Shown here: in pieces, positions 32,986 through 42,296 of the stretch | How the letters are laid out: every line of letters starts with the position of its first letter | How positions within the stretch are numbered: the stretch's first letter is position 1 | NCBI GenBank assembly: GCA_021300495.1 | Contig: JAJTDK010000019.1 | Coordinates: 1 to 64,000, forward strand | Source of the DNA: Limnohabitans sp. | Lineage (GTDB): Bacteria; Pseudomonadota; Gammaproteobacteria; Burkholderiales; Burkholderiaceae_C | DNA length: 64,000 nt | Direction of reading: 5' to 3' | Made by a program: the position numbers and the translations under genes | The notes under the pieces: model-generated | The model's database searches: none | Seen by the model: only the letters and a program-made list of their open reading frames with translations | What the model was told of the DNA's origin: nothing

Positions 32986-34473
32986 ATGAACTTTGATTTA
33001 AAAACACTTTCTTTGGCAGCCGCCGCAAAATCCCCCGCTGACGTCTTGATTGTCCTCATTTCTGAGCACTTTCAAGCCGCCAAAGACCCACTTTCCTTGC
33101 TGATCGAAAAAGCGATAAAAGCCAAGGACTTTTCAAGCAAAAAAGGGAAAGTTCTCCACGCCTATGGTGCGGCTGGTATTTCTGCATCCAAAGTGGTGTT
33201 TTTGGGGGTAGGAGCTGCCACTGCCGCAGACATGAAATCTGCCATGTCTGGGCTGACTGCCAGTTTGAAAGCCGCCGAAACCAAGAAGCTCACTGTCGTA
33301 TCGCCCGAACCCCTCAGTGCGCAGGCACTGCAAGCCTTGCTTTTGGCTTTGGCTGATGGCACCTATGTTTACGGCACCACCAAATCAAAACCCAGCACGC
33401 GCTCTTTAAGCCAAGTTAGCGTGGGTTTGCCCAGCGTTAATCTCAGCTTGCAAAACGCCTTGAAAGCCACTGTTGGCATGATCCAAGGCATAGAGTTTGC
33501 CAAAGAGTGGGCCAACCGACCAGCCAATCATGCAACGCCCACCATGTTGGCCAAGGCTGCCATGACCCTGGCCAAATCTGGCGCAATGTCATGCGAAGTG
33601 CTAGGCCCCAAAGAGGTTGCCAAGTTGGGCATGGGCTCTTTCATGTCCGTTGCACAAGGATCTGCCGAGCCGCTTCGTTTCATTGTGCTGAAATACCAGG
33701 GGGGCGCTAAATCTGAGGCGCCCACTGTGCTGGTGGGTAAGGGCATTACCTTTGATACCGGTGGTATTTCTCTCAAGCCACCAGGTCAAATGGACGAGAT
33801 GAAATTTGACATGGGTGGCGCTGCCAGTGTCTTAGGCGTTTTTAAATCCTTGAGTACCATCCAACCCAAAATCAATGTTGTGGGCTTAATCCCTGCCTGT
33901 GAAAACATGCCAGATGGCCTGGCTGTGAAGCCAGGTGATGTGGTCACCAGCATGAGTGGTCAAACCATTGAAATTTTGAACACAGATGCTGAAGGACGCT
34001 TGATTTTGTGTGATGCGCTCACCTATGCAGAGCGATTTAAACCTCAAGCGGTCATTGACATTGCGACGCTCACTGGTGCTTGTGTCATTGCATTGGGGGC
34101 TGTTCGAAGCGGCATGTTTGCCACCGAGGATAAACTGGCCCAAAGTCTCCTTCAAGCGGGAGATGAAGCCATGGATCTTTGCTGGAGAATGCCACTCGAT
34201 GAGGAGTATGCTGACGCACTGAAAAGTAATTTTGCGGATGTCGCCAATGTCGGTGGCAGCGAAGGTGGCGCTATCAAGGCTGCAAAATTTTTACATCGCT
34301 TTGCAAAAAAATACCCATGGGCTCATTTGGACATTGCGGGCACAGCTTGGAAAGGCGGGGCTTCCAAGGGTGCTACAGGCAGACCTGTTGGTTTGTTGCT
34401 GTCTTACTTGCTGGCCCAACAACCCAAGATTGCAAAAGCATCTGCGAAAAAGACGGGTCCTGCAACGAAGTAG
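32986..34473 (+). CDS. pepA: Leucyl aminopeptidase (M17)
   Basis: VLVGKGITFDTGGISLKPPGQMDEMKFDMGGAASVLG, NTDAEGRLILCDALTYAERF; start ATG 32986. Confidence 0.95.
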   Translation: MNFDLKTLSLAAAAKSPADVLIVLISEHFQAAKDPLSLLIEKAIKAKDFSSKKGKVLHAYGAAGISASKVVFLGVGAATAADMKSAMSGLTASLKAAETKKLTVVSPEPLSAQALQALLLALADGTYVYGTTKSKPSTRSLSQVSVGLPSVNLSLQNALKATVGMIQGIEFAKEWANRPANHATPTMLAKAAMTLAKSGAMSCEVLGPKEVAKLGMGSFMSVAQGSAEPLRFIVLKYQGGAKSEAPTVLVGKGITFDTGGISLKPPGQMDEMKFDMGGAASVLGVFKSLSTIQPKINVVGLIPACENMPDGLAVKPGDVVTSMSGQTIEILNTDAEGRLILCDALTYAERFKPQAVIDIATLTGACVIALGAVRSGMFATEDKLAQSLLQAGDEAMDLCWRMPLDEEYADALKSNFADVANVGGSEGGAIKAAKFLHRFAKKYPWAHLDIAGTAWKGGASKGATGRPVGLLLSYLLAQQPKIAKASAKKTGPATK

Positions 34474-34502
34474 TTCTGGAATCTGGTCAAGATTGAGATT
34501 GC

Positions 34503-34952
34503 ATGCACATGACGCAAGTTGATTTTCATTTCAATGCGCCTGACAAACTGCCTTATGTTTGCCGCTTGTTGCGCAAGGCCAGCGGCCAGGGCCGAAGGGT
34601 CGGCGTTTTGTCTGATCAAGAAACGTCGCACTTGTTGAATCAATTGTTATGGAATCTCAATGGATCTGACTTTGTGACGCATTGTTTACTGGCCGATTCT
34701 CCAAATATGGTTGAACAGTCGAGCGTCATCTTGGGTTCAATCTGGCAGGACTTGACCGCTCTTCAACAATTGGATGTTTTTCTCAATTTAAACGATTCAC
34801 CCCCCCCCAATTTGGAGGGCATTGAGCGATTAATCGAAGTGGTTGGCCCGGAAGAAAGTGACAAAGCAAGCGCCCGGCAGCGCTGGAAACATTACTCACA
34901 ACTCGGATTTCAGATCAATCGATTCGATTTGACCTCGGCAAAACCCAATTAG
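34503..34952 (+). CDS. holC: DNA polymerase III chi subunit
   Basis: VDFHFNAPDKLPYVCRLLRKASGQGRRVGVLSD..., adjacent to pepA as usual. Confidence 0.88.
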   Translation: MHMTQVDFHFNAPDKLPYVCRLLRKASGQGRRVGVLSDQETSHLLNQLLWNLNGSDFVTHCLLADSPNMVEQSSVILGSIWQDLTALQQLDVFLNLNDSPPPNLEGIERLIEVVGPEESDKASARQRWKHYSQLGFQINRFDLTSAKPN

Positions 34953-34974
34953 CCTCGGCTTTTGCCCTTTTTTT
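34939..34974 (+). terminator. Possible Rho-independent terminator after holC
   Basis: ggcaaaa...ttttgccc followed by a T-run. Confidence 0.45.
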
Positions 34975-35073
34975 TGCTCTGTTAAAGATCACGCCTCTTT
35001 AAAATGTTCCAAATTTGCGTTATCGTTACGGCTTGCTTGATTGAAGCAAAACCTCATTATTTCGGAGCTATTC

Positions 35074-36270
35074 ATGAAATTGTCTTCTCTTAAGACCCCT
35101 CTCACAGCGGTTGCAGTGGCCGCAGTTGTTTTGACACTCGCTGCCTGTGGCAAAAAAGATGGTGGTGGCGCTCAAGTCATCAAAATTGGTCACGTTGGAC
35201 CTACCAGCGGTGCCATTGCCCACTTGGGCAAGGACAATGAAAATGGTGCCAAGATGGCCATTGAAGAATTGAATGCGGCCGGCATCAAAATTGGTGACAA
35301 AGTTGTCAAGTTCGAATTGTTGGCTGAAGACGATGCTGCCGATCCAAAACAAGGCACTGCCGCTGCACAAAAATTGGTAGATGCCAAAGTTCAGGGCGTG
35401 ATTGGTCACTTGAATTCAGGTACCACCATTCCTGCATCACAGCTTTACAACGCTGCTGGCATTCCCCAAATTTCTCCTTCAGCCACCAATCCTAAATACA
35501 CACGCCAAGGCTATGCCGGTGCTTTCCGCGTTGTGGCTGATGACGTTCACTTGGGCGGCACATTGGGCAAGTACGCTGTTGAAACACTCAAGGGCAAGAG
35601 CATTGCCGTGATTGATGACCGTACAGCTTATGGCCAAGGTGTGGCTGAAGAATTTGAAAAAGCTGTTAAAGCAGCCGGTGGCAATTTGGTTGGACACGAG
35701 TTCACAACAGACAAAGCCTCTGACTTCAACGCTATCTTGACCACCCTCAAGGGTAAGAAGCCAGACATCATTTTCTTCGGTGGCATGGACGCTGTTGCAG
35801 GCCCTATGCTCAAGCAAATGAAGCAGCTTGGCATCAACGCCAAATTCATGGGTGGTGATGGTATCTGTACAGCTGAATTGGCCAAGTTGGCTGCTGAAGG
35901 CATGGCAGACGAAAACGTCTTCTGCGCTGAAGCAGGCGGCGTTGAAGGCGAACAAAAAGCTGGCATGGATAAATTCCGCGCCGACTTTAAAGCCAAGTAC
36001 AACGCTGAAGTTCAAGTCTATGCACCTTACGTCTATGACGCTGTCAAAGTCATGGTTCAAGCCATGGTGACAGCAGGTTCTTCAGACCCCGCTAAGTACT
36101 TGCCTGCTTTGAAGTCCATCAACTACAAAGGTGTGACCGGCAACATCGCGTTTGACGAAAAGGGCGACATCAAAAATGGCGCCTTGACTTTGTTCACTTA
36201 CAAAGCCGGAAGTCCACGCTTCGTCAAAAGCGGTGCCACCGTTGGCTCTCTGCCTCTGAATGCAACATAG
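35074..36270 (+). CDS. Branched-chain amino acid ABC transporter substrate-binding protein (LivK-like); C-terminus may be altered
   Basis: Lipobox LAAC, VIKIGHVGPTSGAIAHLGKDNENGAKMAIEELNAAG; periplasmic-binding fold type I; start ATG 35074. Confidence 0.9.
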   Translation: MKLSSLKTPLTAVAVAAVVLTLAACGKKDGGGAQVIKIGHVGPTSGAIAHLGKDNENGAKMAIEELNAAGIKIGDKVVKFELLAEDDAADPKQGTAAAQKLVDAKVQGVIGHLNSGTTIPASQLYNAAGIPQISPSATNPKYTRQGYAGAFRVVADDVHLGGTLGKYAVETLKGKSIAVIDDRTAYGQGVAEEFEKAVKAAGGNLVGHEFTTDKASDFNAILTTLKGKKPDIIFFGGMDAVAGPMLKQMKQLGINAKFMGGDGICTAELAKLAAEGMADENVFCAEAGGVEGEQKAGMDKFRADFKAKYNAEVQVYAPYVYDAVKVMVQAMVTAGSSDPAKYLPALKSINYKGVTGNIAFDEKGDIKNGALTLFTYKAGSPRFVKSGATVGSLPLNAT

Positions 36271-38234
36271 GCCTGCATGGGGTCCTGTCGATTTCCAGCT
36301 GAGTAAATGTGCTCATGCAGTTTTTGTGAGGGATCTTTGGCGAAGATGTCGCCAGCTTCTATGAATGCATCGAAACCATCTGCATCCAAGACTTCAGCCC
36401 ACATGTAAACATAGTAGGCCGAGGCATAACTGTTGGAGGAAAATAAATGCGAGAAGTGTGGCAACCTGTGTCGCATGCCGATGGCCGGTGGCATTTGAAT
36501 GCTTTGAAGCGTCTTTGACTCAAACTCTTGAAAATTCAAGTGTTCAATGTCGACAGTTTCATGCAGCGCTAAATCGACCAAGGCCGATGAGACGTACTCA
36601 ACGGTTGTGAAGCCTTGATTGAAGGTCTGGGCAGCCAGTATTTTTTCAATCAATGCCTTTGGCATGGGCTCTCCAGTTTCTGCATGCAAAGCAAATTCTG
36701 TCAATATTTGCGGTTGCATGAGCCAATTTTCAAAAACCTGAGAGGGAAATTCAACAAAGTCTCTTAGCACGCTGGTTCCTGAAAGGCGAGGGTATTTGAC
36801 CTGAGACAGCAGGCCATGCAGGCCATGACCAAACTCATGAAAGAGGGTTCTGGCATCGTCCAAACTGAGCAGCGTTGGTTTTCCTTCAGGTCCCTGTGAA
36901 AAGTTGTTGTTGTTCACAACAATGGGCCTAACTTCCTGCGTGAGGTTCATCGGATCTCGGTAGGTGCTCATCCATGCGCCAGATCGTTTGCTGCTTCGCG
37001 CAAAGTTATCGCTTAAAAACAAGCCAACATGTTTGCCATCAGCACTTGTCACTTCCCATCCCGTGACAGAGTTGTGGTACTTGGCAATGTTCTCGACCTG
37101 TTTGAAACTCACACCGAACAAGCGGTTTGCCACATGAAACATGGCTTCCATGAGTTTGTGCAGTTGCAGGTAGGGTTTGATTTCTGCTTCGTTCAAATCA
37201 AATTTCTCTTTGCGAACGCGCTCAGTCCAGAAGTGCCAATCCCAAGCGGCAAGATCACTTAGTCCAGAAAGCGTCTTCAAGTCTTCTCGCTCTTGAATGG
37301 CTCTTAATCTCGCGGGCGTCCATACGCGCATGAGTAAATCTCTGGCGTTTGCTGCGCTGCCCGCCATGGTGTCGGCCAAAGCATATTCAGAAAAATTCTG
37401 GTAACCCAAAAGGCGTGCTTGAGCCAATCGAATTTTTAAAATCTCTTTCATCACAGTTTCGTTGTTGTGAGCGCCCGGGTTTTCGCCACGTTTGCACCAT
37501 GCCAGCCACATGCTTTGACGCAAGTCCCGTCGTTCTGAAAAGGTCATAAAAGGCGTGATGGACGACCTGGAAAGCGTGAAGGCATGGGCGTTGTGTTGTT
37601 CAAGGCCACGTTCTTTGGCCAACTGCTTGGCTGCACTCTTTACGAAATCTGGCAGTCCTTTGAGTTGATCGGCCTCCGTGAGTACCATGCAGAAAGCTGC
37701 TTCATCTGCCAAAACATTTTGTGAAAATTGGGTAAAACAACTTGCCAGCTTTTCTGAATAGTGGGCAAAGGTTTGTCTGTCTTTGTCCTTCAGATTTGCG
37801 CCTGCCCGAACAAAATCTAAGTGGTATCTTTCAATCAAGCGAATGCTCTCGGCATCTAGCCCAAGTTTTGTTCTTTCTTGATGGAGTTTGTTGATGCGTT
37901 CAAAGAGTGCTGCATTCAAAAACATTGCCGCTGAATGGGCTGCAAGCTTTGGCGAGATGTCTCGCTCGATGGCTTGAATTTCAGGCGAAGTGTGTGATGC
38001 ACTTAAATTGAAGAAGAGGGCGGAGGTCTGGTTTAACAACTCGCCGCTGGCTTCGAGTGCAAGCAGGGTATTTTGAAAGCTTGGCGCTTGCGTCTGAGAG
38101 GCAATGGCTTGTATTTCGCCTTGGTGATTGGTTAAGGCTTGGTTAAAAGCTTCGGGGAAATGTGCTGCCTGGATGTCTTCAAAGGGCGGCATTTCAAAAG
38201 GTGTAGACCACTTTTGGAGCAAAGGATTTGTCAT
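36198..38234 (-). CDS. prlC: Oligopeptidase A (M3 family)
   Basis: TLFHEFGHGLHGLL zinc motif (HEFGH), M3 family length, C-terminal FRGREPTVAPLL. Confidence 0.92.
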   Translation of the reverse strand: MTNPLLQKWSTPFEMPPFEDIQAAHFPEAFNQALTNHQGEIQAIASQTQAPSFQNTLLALEASGELLNQTSALFFNLSASHTSPEIQAIERDISPKLAAHSAAMFLNAALFERINKLHQERTKLGLDAESIRLIERYHLDFVRAGANLKDKDRQTFAHYSEKLASCFTQFSQNVLADEAAFCMVLTEADQLKGLPDFVKSAAKQLAKERGLEQHNAHAFTLSRSSITPFMTFSERRDLRQSMWLAWCKRGENPGAHNNETVMKEILKIRLAQARLLGYQNFSEYALADTMAGSAANARDLLMRVWTPARLRAIQEREDLKTLSGLSDLAAWDWHFWTERVRKEKFDLNEAEIKPYLQLHKLMEAMFHVANRLFGVSFKQVENIAKYHNSVTGWEVTSADGKHVGLFLSDNFARSSKRSGAWMSTYRDPMNLTQEVRPIVVNNNNFSQGPEGKPTLLSLDDARTLFHEFGHGLHGLLSQVKYPRLSGTSVLRDFVEFPSQVFENWLMQPQILTEFALHAETGEPMPKALIEKILAAQTFNQGFTTVEYVSSALVDLALHETVDIEHLNFQEFESKTLQSIQMPPAIGMRHRLPHFSHLFSSNSYASAYYVYMWAEVLDADGFDAFIEAGDIFAKDPSQKLHEHIYSAGNRQDPMQAYVAFRGREPTVAPLLTKRGLPAL

Positions 38235-38465
38235 GAGGATAGGGGCTGTTTTGGAATGGGGTTATTTAACTTTAAGGGTTTACCTGAGGCCTAGGCCAAA
38301 GCGCTCAAAATATCCCTTAAATAATGTGATTTGTGATGAAATGAAGTCAAGTTAGATTATTCTTCAAACCTCAGCACTCTAGTGCATGTTGCCATCCCAA
38401 GTTTGAGGAAAATTGTGCATTTTGCCGTTGGTTTTAAATGGGCGCCCAACAAGCGACCCAACATC

Positions 38466-40268
38466 ATGAGCGCATGGCGTGCTTTTCAAAATGTCTGCCT
38501 GAGTTTGGTTTTAGGACTGACATGCGCATCAGTGCATGCCGCTCCCGATCCCAAGGCCAACCCGGCGGATCCTGAAAAAGTATTGCGCGTTGCGTTTCCC
38601 GTACCTGAGACCGGTTTTGATCCTGTCCGTGTGAACGACCTGTATTCAAACACCATCACTGCGGCTATTTTTCAACCCCTTTTGACTTACGACTGGATGG
38701 CCATGCCCACTCAGATCGTGCCCAATGCCGCAGAGTCCATGCCTGAGATTTCTGCTGACAACATCACTTACACGTTCAAAGTTAAAAAAGGCTTGTACTT
38801 CACACCGGATGAAGCCTTTAAAGGACAAAGGCGTGAACTCACTGCGCAAGATTTTGTCTACACCTTGCTGCGTCATGCAGACCCTAAAAATCGCAGCCCT
38901 CAGGTCTCTGACTTTGATGACAAGATTTTTGGATTCGCCGATTCAAGAAAGAGGGCGGTTGCCAGTGGAAAATTTGATTACGATCAAAAACACCCTGGCA
39001 TTTACGCCCTTGACAGGTACACCTTGGCCATTAAGTTGGTTCAGCCAGATCGAAATTTCCTGTCGCTATTGACCAACCCTTTTGCCGGCGGTATGGCGCG
39101 CGAGGTGGTTGAAAAGTATGGCTTCGAGGGCATCATGTCCAACCCTGTTGGAACAGGCCCTTACATCCTTGAAAAATGGGTTCGGGGTTCCAAAATTATC
39201 CTCAAAGCCAACCCTGAATTTCCCGGCTTCGTCTGGGACTTTCAACCGCCGCCTAACAAACCTGTAGAGCTTCGCATTGCCAGCCAAATGCAAGGCAGAA
39301 AAATGCCTCAAATTGGCCGCGTCGAGGTCAGCATCATTGAAGAGCCGCAATCCATGTGGTTGGCGTTCAGCGGCAAAGAAATTGATGCAGTGGGAGTGCC
39401 TCCGTCTTTCATTGAAAAAGCTTTGACGCCCAAAAATGATTTGCTTCAAACTTGGGTGGCTCAGGGTGTCAACATGTACAGAAGTGTTGAGCCCGATATT
39501 CGCTATCAGTTCTTCAACATGAAGGACCCCGTCATTGGTGGCTATACCCCTGAAAAAATTGCACTCAGGCGCGCCATCATCATGGGTTTTGATGTGGACG
39601 AAGAGATTCGAGTGATTCGAAAAGGTCAAGCAGTGAAGGCCCAGCAAATGGTGTCGCCGGTCATTGCAGGGCATGACCCAAATTACAAAAGCATTGTGAA
39701 GTTCAGCCCCTTGTCTGCCAATGCTTTGTTAGATCAATTTGGTTACAAGAAGGATGCCAAGGGCTATCGCAACATGCCAGACGGCAAACCCCTTGTATTC
39801 ACCATTTACTCGTCTACATCGTCCATTGATCGCGAAAGGGATGAGCTTTGGAAGAAATCAATGGACCGAATTGGCATTCGCCTGAAGGTTAAGAAGGACA
39901 AGTTTCCAGAAATGCTAAAGCAGGGCAAGCAATGTGCCATACCGTCTTGGGCTTTGGGATGGACGCGCTCATCCGAAGCCGAATTTGTGATGAAACTCTT
40001 GTATTCCAAAACCATTGGTCAAAACAATTACGCGTGTTTTGAAAATGCAGAATACGACGCCTATTTTGAGCAACTCAAGCGCTTGCCAGACGGCCCTGAA
40101 CGCACACGCGTTTTGCACAACATGTACCGTTTGATGGAAGTCAATGGCGTGCTCGGATTAAGTTCAACTGGCATTGCAACGCGGCTTAGCCATCAGCGTT
40201 TGGAAGGCTTTCGCAAACACCCTCTAATTTTGGGTGATTGGATTTACTATGACATTCAAAAACCTTAA
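38466..40268 (+). CDS. Peptide ABC transporter substrate-binding protein (family 5, YejA-like operon position)
   Basis: Signal peptide, LRVAFPVPETGFDPVRVNDLYSNTITAAIFQPLLTYD...; SBP family 5; start ATG 38466. Confidence 0.88.
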   Translation: MSAWRAFQNVCLSLVLGLTCASVHAAPDPKANPADPEKVLRVAFPVPETGFDPVRVNDLYSNTITAAIFQPLLTYDWMAMPTQIVPNAAESMPEISADNITYTFKVKKGLYFTPDEAFKGQRRELTAQDFVYTLLRHADPKNRSPQVSDFDDKIFGFADSRKRAVASGKFDYDQKHPGIYALDRYTLAIKLVQPDRNFLSLLTNPFAGGMAREVVEKYGFEGIMSNPVGTGPYILEKWVRGSKIILKANPEFPGFVWDFQPPPNKPVELRIASQMQGRKMPQIGRVEVSIIEEPQSMWLAFSGKEIDAVGVPPSFIEKALTPKNDLLQTWVAQGVNMYRSVEPDIRYQFFNMKDPVIGGYTPEKIALRRAIIMGFDVDEEIRVIRKGQAVKAQQMVSPVIAGHDPNYKSIVKFSPLSANALLDQFGYKKDAKGYRNMPDGKPLVFTIYSSTSSIDRERDELWKKSMDRIGIRLKVKKDKFPEMLKQGKQCAIPSWALGWTRSSEAEFVMKLLYSKTIGQNNYACFENAEYDAYFEQLKRLPDGPERTRVLHNMYRLMEVNGVLGLSSTGIATRLSHQRLEGFRKHPLILGDWIYYDIQKP

Positions 40269-40280
40269 AGGCACTGAAAC

Positions 40281-41219
40281 ATGAGTGCCTATATCTTTCG
40301 CCGCATCTGGCAAATGATTCCAACCTTGGCCGGTGTGATCTTGTTGGTCTTTTTTCTTTTCAATTGGATCGGTGGTGACCCCGCTTATGTGCTGGCCGGC
40401 TTGTTTTCAAACCAAGAACAAATTGACAGCATTCGGGCTGAGTTGGGGCTTGATCAACCGCTAGCAGTACAACTGTGGATTTTTGTCAAACAAGTTGCGA
40501 CTTTCAACTTCGGCAACAGTTGGACCACAGGTGAGTCAGTCGCCGATATTTTTGCAACGCGCTTGCCTGCTTCTCTGACACTGATGGCCCCTTTGCTCAT
40601 CATTGAAACACTGATTGCCTTGGTCCTTGCTTTGGGACTCGCATGGGTGCGAGGGTCTTCAATTGACCGCGGCACCATGGTCGTTTTTACAGCACTGATG
40701 TCAGTCAGTATTTTGGTCTTCATTATTTTGGGCCAATATGTGTTGGCCTATCGCTTGGGTTGGTTTCCAGTACAAGGTTGGAGCGACGACTACTGGAAAA
40801 ATATCAGTACCTATGCGCCTCTGCCTATCTTGCTAGGCTTGGTCGTCAGCATTGCCCCCAATACGCGATTGTTTCGAAGTTTCGTGCTCGACGAAGTCGA
40901 CCAAGACTATGTGAGAACAGCCAGAGCCAAAGGACTTTCTGAGCCTCGAGTGATGTTTGTGCATGTTTTGCGCAACGCCCTCATTCCTGTCATTACCTTT
41001 GTGATTTCCAATTTGCCAGGTTTGTTGCTTGGTGCTTTTTTGTTGGAAAGATTCTTTGGCATCCCAGGTGTAGGCCGAGAAATCATTTTGGCTGTTGAGC
41101 GAAGTGATTTTCCAGTGATCAAAGCCGTCACTGTTTATGTGGCCATTGCCACCATGATTTTCAACCTGATCGGTGACGTCTTGTATCGCCTCACCGACCC
41201 TCGTGTTCAATTGCGCTGA
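40281..41219 (+). CDS. ABC transporter permease (YejB/DppB-like)
   Basis: YIFRRIWQMIPTLAGVILLVFFLFNWIGGDPA, DYVRTARAKGLSEPRVMFVHVLRNALIPVITF, ends DVLYRLTDPRVQLR. Confidence 0.9.
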   Translation: MSAYIFRRIWQMIPTLAGVILLVFFLFNWIGGDPAYVLAGLFSNQEQIDSIRAELGLDQPLAVQLWIFVKQVATFNFGNSWTTGESVADIFATRLPASLTLMAPLLIIETLIALVLALGLAWVRGSSIDRGTMVVFTALMSVSILVFIILGQYVLAYRLGWFPVQGWSDDYWKNISTYAPLPILLGLVVSIAPNTRLFRSFVLDEVDQDYVRTARAKGLSEPRVMFVHVLRNALIPVITFVISNLPGLLLGAFLLERFFGIPGVGREIILAVERSDFPVIKAVTVYVAIATMIFNLIGDVLYRLTDPRVQLR

Positions 41220-41237
41220 AATCTGATTATCTTTTAC

Positions 41238-42296
41238 ATGATTATGCAAAGCCATCCAAATTCAGCTGACAACGCTCCCAATTCCTTGGGCAACTCGCTT
41301 TCAAAGGGGCCTGACAACGCCGTCAGTGAAGGCGCTTGGGCTTTGGCCTGGCGTCGCTTTAAATCGGATCGGGTTGGCGTGTGGAGTGGAATCACTGTGA
41401 TTCTCAGCTTGGCCTTGGTGTTCACCACCTTGGTCGGGCCTTTGGCTTCCGATTGGGAAAAAGAGGTTGCTGTTAACAATGCGCCGCCATCCTGGGCCAA
41501 GAGTGCAATTCAAGGCGATGACACAAGCAAGGCCATCCCTGAGGTCGTGCTGTACGAACCCACTTCTACGGATGTTGTAGATCCCATCGCAGTGCAATGG
41601 GAGCAGGCTCAAAAAGCTGTGAAGCCTGCTGGTGACAAGGTCAACGCCTTGGCGACACACCTGCCAATGGGCTCCGATAAATGGGGCAGAGACGTTTTAG
41701 CCAAGACGATTAAAGGTGCTGAAACCAGCATCTTGGTAGGCTTGGCTGCCGCTTTCATGGCCACGCTTTTGGGCTCTGTTTTAGGTGCCGTCTCGGGTTG
41801 GTACGGCGGCATTGTCGATGACTTGAGCAATTGGCTTTACAACGTTTTTCATTCCATACCAGGAATATTGCTGATCTTGGCCATTGCGGCTGTTTTGAAT
41901 ACCAAAGGCACCATGGCCGTGGTGCTCATTTTGGGCATCACAGGTTGGACGGGCACTTACCGATTGATGCGAGGTGAATACCTGAAGCACCGCAACCGAG
42001 AATATGTGAGGGCAGCAGATGCCATAGGCGCCTCTAACAACAGGCGCATGTTCGTGCATATTTTGCCCAACGTCAGCCATGTCATTTTGGTTCAGTTTTC
42101 ATTGCTGACGGTCTCTTGTATCAAAGCAGAAGTGATTTTGTCTTTCCTCGGATTTGGGGTGCCCGTTGATGGCGTTTCATGGGGCACCATGCTGACAGAA
42201 GCACAAAATGATTTGCTGGTGGGGTATTGGTGGCAACTCTTGTCTGCGACCCCATTGCCCAAATTTCTGACAATTTGTTGGAAGTTAAAAATTTGA
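41238..42296 (+). pseudogene. ABC transporter permease (YejE/DppC-like) with apparently replaced or truncated C-terminus
   Basis: Intact to ...SWGTMLTEAQNDLLVGYWWQLLSAT, then PLPKFLTICWKLKI*, lacking the usual final TM helix and LRDAxDPR motif found in the paralogs at 606-1544 and 57693-59135. Confidence 0.7.
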
